Below are positions 60,227 through 64,000 of a stretch of 64,000 nucleotides of DNA, piece by piece. The stretch's first letter is position 1. Each line of letters starts with the position of its first letter. A program made the translations under genes and the position numbers. This DNA comes from Peptoniphilus genitalis (GTDB lineage: Bacteria; Bacillota; Clostridia; Tissierellales; Peptoniphilaceae): positions 990,501 through 1,054,500 of the forward strand of contig NZ_CP097885.1 of the NCBI RefSeq assembly GCF_023614525.1, read 5' to 3'. The notes under the pieces are model-generated. The model made no database searches. It saw only the letters and a program-made list of their open reading frames with translations, and was not told the DNA's origin.

Positions 60227-61270
60227 ATGAAAGAGCTTAATTTTTCCTATGACAGGAAGATTGAAAATGAAAAAATAAATATAAAATGCTACGCCTACTA
60301 TGTAGGTGCCTTTAATTATAATTGGCACGAAGACGTTGAGTGCTTGGTGGTAATAAATGGGAGCCTTGAGGCCTGCGTCAATGGAAAAATTTATAAACTC
60401 TCAAAAGATGACATAATTTTCTTTAATAGCAATGAGGGCCACGCAACTCTTGCTAAGGAGAGAGAAACTATTGCCCTTGTCTTTCACTTTAGTCCCAAAA
60501 TCTTAAATGCCTTCGGGAAAAATAGAGATAGGTATTTTTGGCAGGGAGCAACAGATGACTTGACAAGAAACAGTGACTATGCAAGGGAAATTAGAAAATC
60601 TATTGTCAACATCATTACTTCTTTTGAAGATGATTCTCTGGAAAAAATCATGATGAGGTCTCTTGCAAGTGATGAAGTTGTGTTAAATTCCTTGTTGTAC
60701 TTTGCAGAGAAAGAAGTAAGAAGCAAGAGTGAAAAGTTTGGGGCAGACAGCGATGAAGCTATGAGGAAGATAATAAAGTACCTAGACGAGAATTACAGGG
60801 AGAAAATTAGTCTTCAGGACTTGGCTGACCTTGTTGGCTACCATCCAAACTACACTTCTGAAATTGTTTCAAAGAATCTTGGGATTTCTTTTACAGAATA
60901 CTTGCAGAGGAAGAGACTTTCAAATGCAACAAAGGACCTCAAGCAAAGTGAGAAAAAAATTTCTGATATAGCCTTTGATCATGGCTTTTCTAATGTTAGG
61001 AGCTTTAACAATGCCTTTAGAGAAAGCTTTGGCAGGTCACCCTCTGAATACAGGGAAAGTTTGGACAAGGAAACTCTTGAGATAGATGCCCAGTTTAAAA
61101 AAGTCTTCTTAAGCGAAGACAATCCACATTGGTTGAGGGCAAAAAGAGACTGGTCCATGCCAAGAGAAAATAAGGAAGAGGATAAGATAAAGTTAAGGAC
61201 TCAAGACATTGAGAGAGAAGTTTACGAGAGAATAATTAAAAACTTAGAAGAGGAAATGAAAAATTTATAA
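60227..61270 (+). CDS. AraC-family transcriptional regulator
   Basis: 347 residues. N-terminal cupin-type sensing domain (about 10-95, with YNWHEDVECLVVINGSL). C-terminal double HTH (about 183-285; ISLQDLADLVGYHPNYTSEIVSKNLG and ISDIAFDHGFSNVRSFNNAFRESFGRSPSEYR). A further 60-residue helical tail with HWLRAKRDWSMP follows the HTH. It may control the downstream transporter and tartrate dehydratase genes, with a dicarboxylate as ligand (inference from position only). Confidence 0.88.
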   Translation: MKELNFSYDRKIENEKINIKCYAYYVGAFNYNWHEDVECLVVINGSLEACVNGKIYKLSKDDIIFFNSNEGHATLAKERETIALVFHFSPKILNAFGKNRDRYFWQGATDDLTRNSDYAREIRKSIVNIITSFEDDSLEKIMMRSLASDEVVLNSLLYFAEKEVRSKSEKFGADSDEAMRKIIKYLDENYREKISLQDLADLVGYHPNYTSEIVSKNLGISFTEYLQRKRLSNATKDLKQSEKKISDIAFDHGFSNVRSFNNAFRESFGRSPSEYRESLDKETLEIDAQFKKVFLSEDNPHWLRAKRDWSMPRENKEEDKIKLRTQDIEREVYERIIKNLEEEMKNL

Positions 61271-61275
61271 AATTA

Positions 61276-61304
61276 GAAGCTTCGGTTATGCCGAAGTTTT
61301 TTAT
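61276..61304 (+). terminator. Intrinsic terminator after the AraC gene
   Basis: CTTCGG / CCGAAG with TTATG loop, extendable by GAAG-TTTT wobbles and pairs, T6 tail. Confidence 0.85.
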
Positions 61305-61344
61305 TTGAAATTAAAAAATATAAATTTTCAAATCTTAAAATTTT

Positions 61345-61374
61345 ACCTATCAAAAATTTAAGATAGGTTTTTTT
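61345..61374 (+). terminator. Second, tandem terminator
   Basis: ACCTATC / GATAGGT perfect 7-bp stem, 10-nt loop, T7 tail, about 40 nt after the first terminator. Confidence 0.75.
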
Positions 61375-61579
61375 ATTAAAAATATAAAGAAGGGGCAATT
61401 TATGGGATAAAATAGGACTAAAGATGTAAAATCTTAAGATTAAATGGAAAAGCTTTTCTTAAAAATTTTTAAAAATTTAAAAATTTTTGTTTTCATGACA
61501 AAATTTTTACTTAAGATAGGGATAGATTAGCTAGAATGCCTTCCATATAATGGAATCAACAAAGTTTAAGGAGGCTATT

Positions 61580-62854
61580 ATGAATACGCAAACAATTACA
61601 CTTGGATTTTTACTTTTTGCAATAGTTATGTTTGCATGGGAAAAAATTCCACTATGGGTTACTGCTATGATCGTTGCAGTGGGCCTAACACTAACAAATA
61701 TACTAGAAGCTAAGGATGCCTTTGCTGGTTTCACTGACTCAAATGTACTCCTATTTATGGCAATGTTTATCATTGGAGCTGCCTTCTTCGAAACAGGAAT
61801 GGCACAAAAAGTTGGTGGACTTGTTACAAAGTTTGCCAAAACTGAAAGGCAACTTATCGCTGCAGTTATGATTATAACTGGTTTGATGTCGGGGATTTTA
61901 TCAAACACAGGAACAGCTGCAGTTTTAATTCCAGTTTTAATTGGGATTTCTCAATCGACAAAGTTCCCAAAATCAAAAATTTTGCTGCCACTTGTTTTTG
62001 CAGCAGCTATGGGTGGAAATTTGAGTTTAATTGGAGCACCAGGTAACATGATCGCCCAATCAGGACTTGAAACTATTGGAGAGTCCTTTGGATTTTTTGA
62101 GTATGCGAAGATTGGACTACCTATTTTGATTGTTGGAATAATATTTTTCGTGACAATTGGATTTAAACTTCTTCCTGACAATGCAGCTAATGAAGATGCA
62201 GATTCAATTTACTCACAAGAAAAATCCTACGATGACATTCCTGAATGGAAGGGATGGGTTTCACTTATAGTTTTAATTTTCACTGTACTTGCCATGGTAT
62301 TTGAAAAGAAAATAGGAATAAAACTTTTTGTTTCAGCTTGGATTGGAGCCCTAGTTCTTGTAGTTACAAGAGTTATTTCATCATCAGATGCTATAAAATC
62401 AATTGACATGAACACAATTCTCTTATATGTTGGATCACTTGCACTTGCATCAGCCTTAAAGGAAACAGGCACAGGTGACTTAATTGCCAACACAATTGTG
62501 TCAAAGTTAGGAGATAATCCTTCTCCAACAGCACTTATGATTATAATTTTTATAATCTGCGCAATACTTACAAACTTCATGTCAAACACAGCGACTACTG
62601 CCCTTATGGTTCCAATTTCCATTTCCATATCACAGGCAATTGGAGCAGACCCAAGAGCAGTCCTAATGGCAACAGTAATTGGTGGATCCATGGCTTACGC
62701 AACGCCAATAGGAATGCCAGCTAACACAATGGTTTATAACATTGGGGGATATAAGTTTAACGATTATGTAAAGGCAGGCTTGCCACTTATTATAGTTTGT
62801 GGAATATTTGCCCTAATCCTACTACCAATATTCTTCCCTTTCTTCCCAAATTAA
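61580..62854 (+). CDS. SLC13/DASS-family dicarboxylate transporter
   Basis: 424 residues with about eleven membrane segments. Both family SNT motifs are present: SNTGTAAVLIPV near residue 112 and SNTATTALMVPI near 335. These transporters import dicarboxylates such as succinate, malate, fumarate, tartrate or citrate with Na+ or H+, or by exchange. It lies 12 nt upstream of tartrate dehydratase genes, so tartrate (possibly against succinate) is the likely substrate. ATG 61580 follows AAGGAGG; an in-frame ATG at 61550 has none. Confidence 0.88.
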   Translation: MNTQTITLGFLLFAIVMFAWEKIPLWVTAMIVAVGLTLTNILEAKDAFAGFTDSNVLLFMAMFIIGAAFFETGMAQKVGGLVTKFAKTERQLIAAVMIITGLMSGILSNTGTAAVLIPVLIGISQSTKFPKSKILLPLVFAAAMGGNLSLIGAPGNMIAQSGLETIGESFGFFEYAKIGLPILIVGIIFFVTIGFKLLPDNAANEDADSIYSQEKSYDDIPEWKGWVSLIVLIFTVLAMVFEKKIGIKLFVSAWIGALVLVVTRVISSSDAIKSIDMNTILLYVGSLALASALKETGTGDLIANTIVSKLGDNPSPTALMIIIFIICAILTNFMSNTATTALMVPISISISQAIGADPRAVLMATVIGGSMAYATPIGMPANTMVYNIGGYKFNDYVKAGLPLIIVCGIFALILLPIFFPFFPN

Positions 62855-62866
62855 AAGGAGTATAAA

Positions 62867-63763
62867 ATGAACAAAGAAAATTTAGAAAAAAAATTAATAG
62901 ACGAAATGTCAGCTTTTGTTGGATTAGTTAGTATGAAACTTCCAAAGGATGTTGAAGACAAACTTGAAGAGCTTTCAAAGAAGGAAACTAGTCCACTAGC
63001 AAAAACTATTTACGAAACAATGAAAAAGAACCAAGAACTTGCTTGGGAAATGAAGAGACCTTCTTGCCAAGACACTGGAGTCCTACAATTCTTCTGTGAA
63101 GTTGGAGAAGACTTCCCACTAAGAGGAAACTTAGAAGAACTTCTAAGAGAAGCAACTTACAAGGCAACTATGGAAACTCCACTAAGACACAACAGTGTTG
63201 AAACTTTTGAAGAGTACAACACAGGCAAAAACATTGGTAAGGGAACACCAACAGTATTTACAAAAACTGTTCCAGGTTCATCAGCAAAAATTTACACTTA
63301 CATGGCAGGAGGTGGCTGTTCACTTCCAGGTGCAGGTGTAACTCTTATGCCAGGTGAAGGCTACGAAGCAGTTGTAAAATTCATTCTTGATAGGATGACT
63401 TCCTATGGACTTAATGCTTGCCCACCACTTTTAGTTGGAGTTGGAATTGGTACATCAATTGAAACTGCAGCAGTAAACTCCAAGCTTGCCCTTATGAAAA
63501 AAGTTGGAGAAGAAAACGAAGACAAAAGAGCTAGAGACTTAGAGAAAAGATTAGAAGAAGGAATTAATAAAATTGGAATTGGACCTCAAGGTTTTGGAGG
63601 AGAAAACTCTGTAATGGGAGTTAACATTGTTAACACAGCTAGACACCCAAGTGTACTATCTGTTGCACTTAATGTTGGATGTTGGTCACACAGAAGAGGT
63701 CTAATTGTACTTGACGAAGAAATGAATTATGAAATACTAAGTCATGAGGGGATAGAACTATGA
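62867..63763 (+). CDS. ttdA: L(+)-tartrate dehydratase alpha subunit (class I fumarase type)
   Basis: 298 residues, near the 300 of TtdA. The three cysteines of the oxygen-sensitive [4Fe-4S] cluster are in [14 protein letters not shown] and VGCWSHRRG. TtdA with TtdB dehydrates L-tartrate to oxaloacetate. Class I two-subunit fumarases are close relatives, so fumarase activity is possible. AAAAGGAG precedes the ATG. It overlaps ttdB (ATGA). Confidence 0.85.
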   Translation: MNKENLEKKLIDEMSAFVGLVSMKLPKDVEDKLEELSKKETSPLAKTIYETMKKNQELAWEMKRPSCQDTGVLQFFCEVGEDFPLRGNLEELLREATYKATMETPLRHNSVETFEEYNTGKNIGKGTPTVFTKTVPGSSAKIYTYMAGGGCSLPGAGVTLMPGEGYEAVVKFILDRMTSYGLNACPPLLVGVGIGTSIETAAVNSKLALMKKVGEENEDKRARDLEKRLEEGINKIGIGPQGFGGENSVMGVNIVNTARHPSVLSVALNVGCWSHRRGLIVLDEEMNYEILSHEGIEL

Positions 63764-64000
63764 GTAAAAAAATTTTAACAACACCTATATCAGCTGAAGA
63801 TATAAAAGACTTAAAGGTTGGAGATATTGTTTATTTAACAGGAAGAATGGTAACTTGTCGTGACGTTGCTCACAGAAGGGTAATAGAAGAAGGACTTGAA
63901 CTTCCAGTTGATGTAAAGGACAAGGCAATCCTACACGCAGGTCCAATTATTGCTGAAAAAGATGGCAAGTACGAAATGATTTCTGTTGGACCAACAACTT
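63760..64000 (+). CDS. ttdB: L(+)-tartrate dehydratase beta subunit, 3' end outside window
   Basis: First 80 codons only. [39 protein letters not shown] and ILHAGPII match the start of TtdB and the fumarase C-terminal domain very closely. It completes the tartrate dehydratase with the alpha subunit, whose stop codon overlaps its ATG. The gene continues beyond position 64000. Confidence 0.85.
   Translation, partial: MSKKILTTPISAEDIKDLKVGDIVYLTGRMVTCRDVAHRRVIEEGLELPVDVKDKAILHAGPIIAEKDGKYEMISVGPTT

Larger units (their letters stand above)
61271..61579. other. Intergenic region with two tandem terminators
   Basis: Holds terminators at 61276-61304 and 61345-61374, then about 200 nt of A/T-rich sequence. 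A TATAAT at about 61545 (in CCATATAATGG), 29 nt before the transporter ATG, is a likely -10; the -35 is unclear. Confidence 0.5.

Noticed and set aside
1-64000. CRISPR arrays, rRNA, tRNA genes and IS transposases
   Set aside because: I saw no regularly spaced repeats, no tRNA-like cloverleaf apart from the T-box leader, and no transposase or integrase frame.

Overview
The window comes from a low-GC Gram-positive anaerobe. It has a complete WalRK-YycHI-WalJ locus, strong AGGAGG ribosome sites, a T-box leader, MprF, SurE, DnaD/DnaC-type helicase-loading genes and two giant secreted proteins anchored by S-layer homology (SLH) repeats. Together these fit a Tissierellia/Peptoniphilaceae-like anaerobic coccus such as Anaerococcus. 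This is inferred from gene content; no rRNA lies in the window.

Layout. 1-3959 (minus): the start of a secreted C69 dipeptidase, then a zinc-type uptake operon read zinT, znuA-like, znuC, znuB, with a Fur/Zur-type palindrome upstream. 4337-7874 (plus): msrAB, then glutaminase glsA with an AGCS-family amino-acid symporter. 8007-11264: a lipase-like hydrolase, a membrane-tethered XRE regulator, and mgtE behind a structured RNA leader. 11478-19538: a 2,686-residue SLH surface protein. 19931-27364 (minus): a DUF4825-type lipoprotein, then an operon read lrp-walR-walK-yycH-yycI-walJ-surE plus a 23-codon membrane-peptide ORF. 27579-33748 (plus): a GNAT acetyltransferase, DnaD-like and DnaC-like proteins, an aminotransferase, a small membrane protein, a frameshifted K+/H+ antiporter and a small coiled-coil protein. 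33757-42287 (plus): a methionine-type T-box leader, two tandem MetE-like enzymes, a MalY-type lyase, two APC permeases and an M18 aminopeptidase, so sulfur amino acids and peptide scavenging. 42515-48325 (minus): a second giant surface protein with internal SLH repeats. 48533-51765: a hydrolase and MprF. 51850-57105: a leader with two small ORFs and a terminator, then purF and purL. 58947-64000: an M20 amidohydrolase, an AraC regulator, an SLC13 transporter and L-tartrate dehydratase subunits ttdA and ttdB (the last cut by the window end).

The most unusual feature is at 57106-58890. The last 198 bp of purL, its stop codon and a terminator-like hairpin occur twice as a direct repeat (4 differences in 198 bp). 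Between the copies is an AT-rich three-gene cassette with its own promoter: a dCTP-deaminase/dUTPase-fold protein that appears to lack both families' catalytic acids, a coiled-coil protein with two membrane segments, and a DUF1653 protein. No recombinase is present. The arrangement looks like a small mobile cassette, possibly anti-phage, lodged at the purL 3' end. That function is inference.
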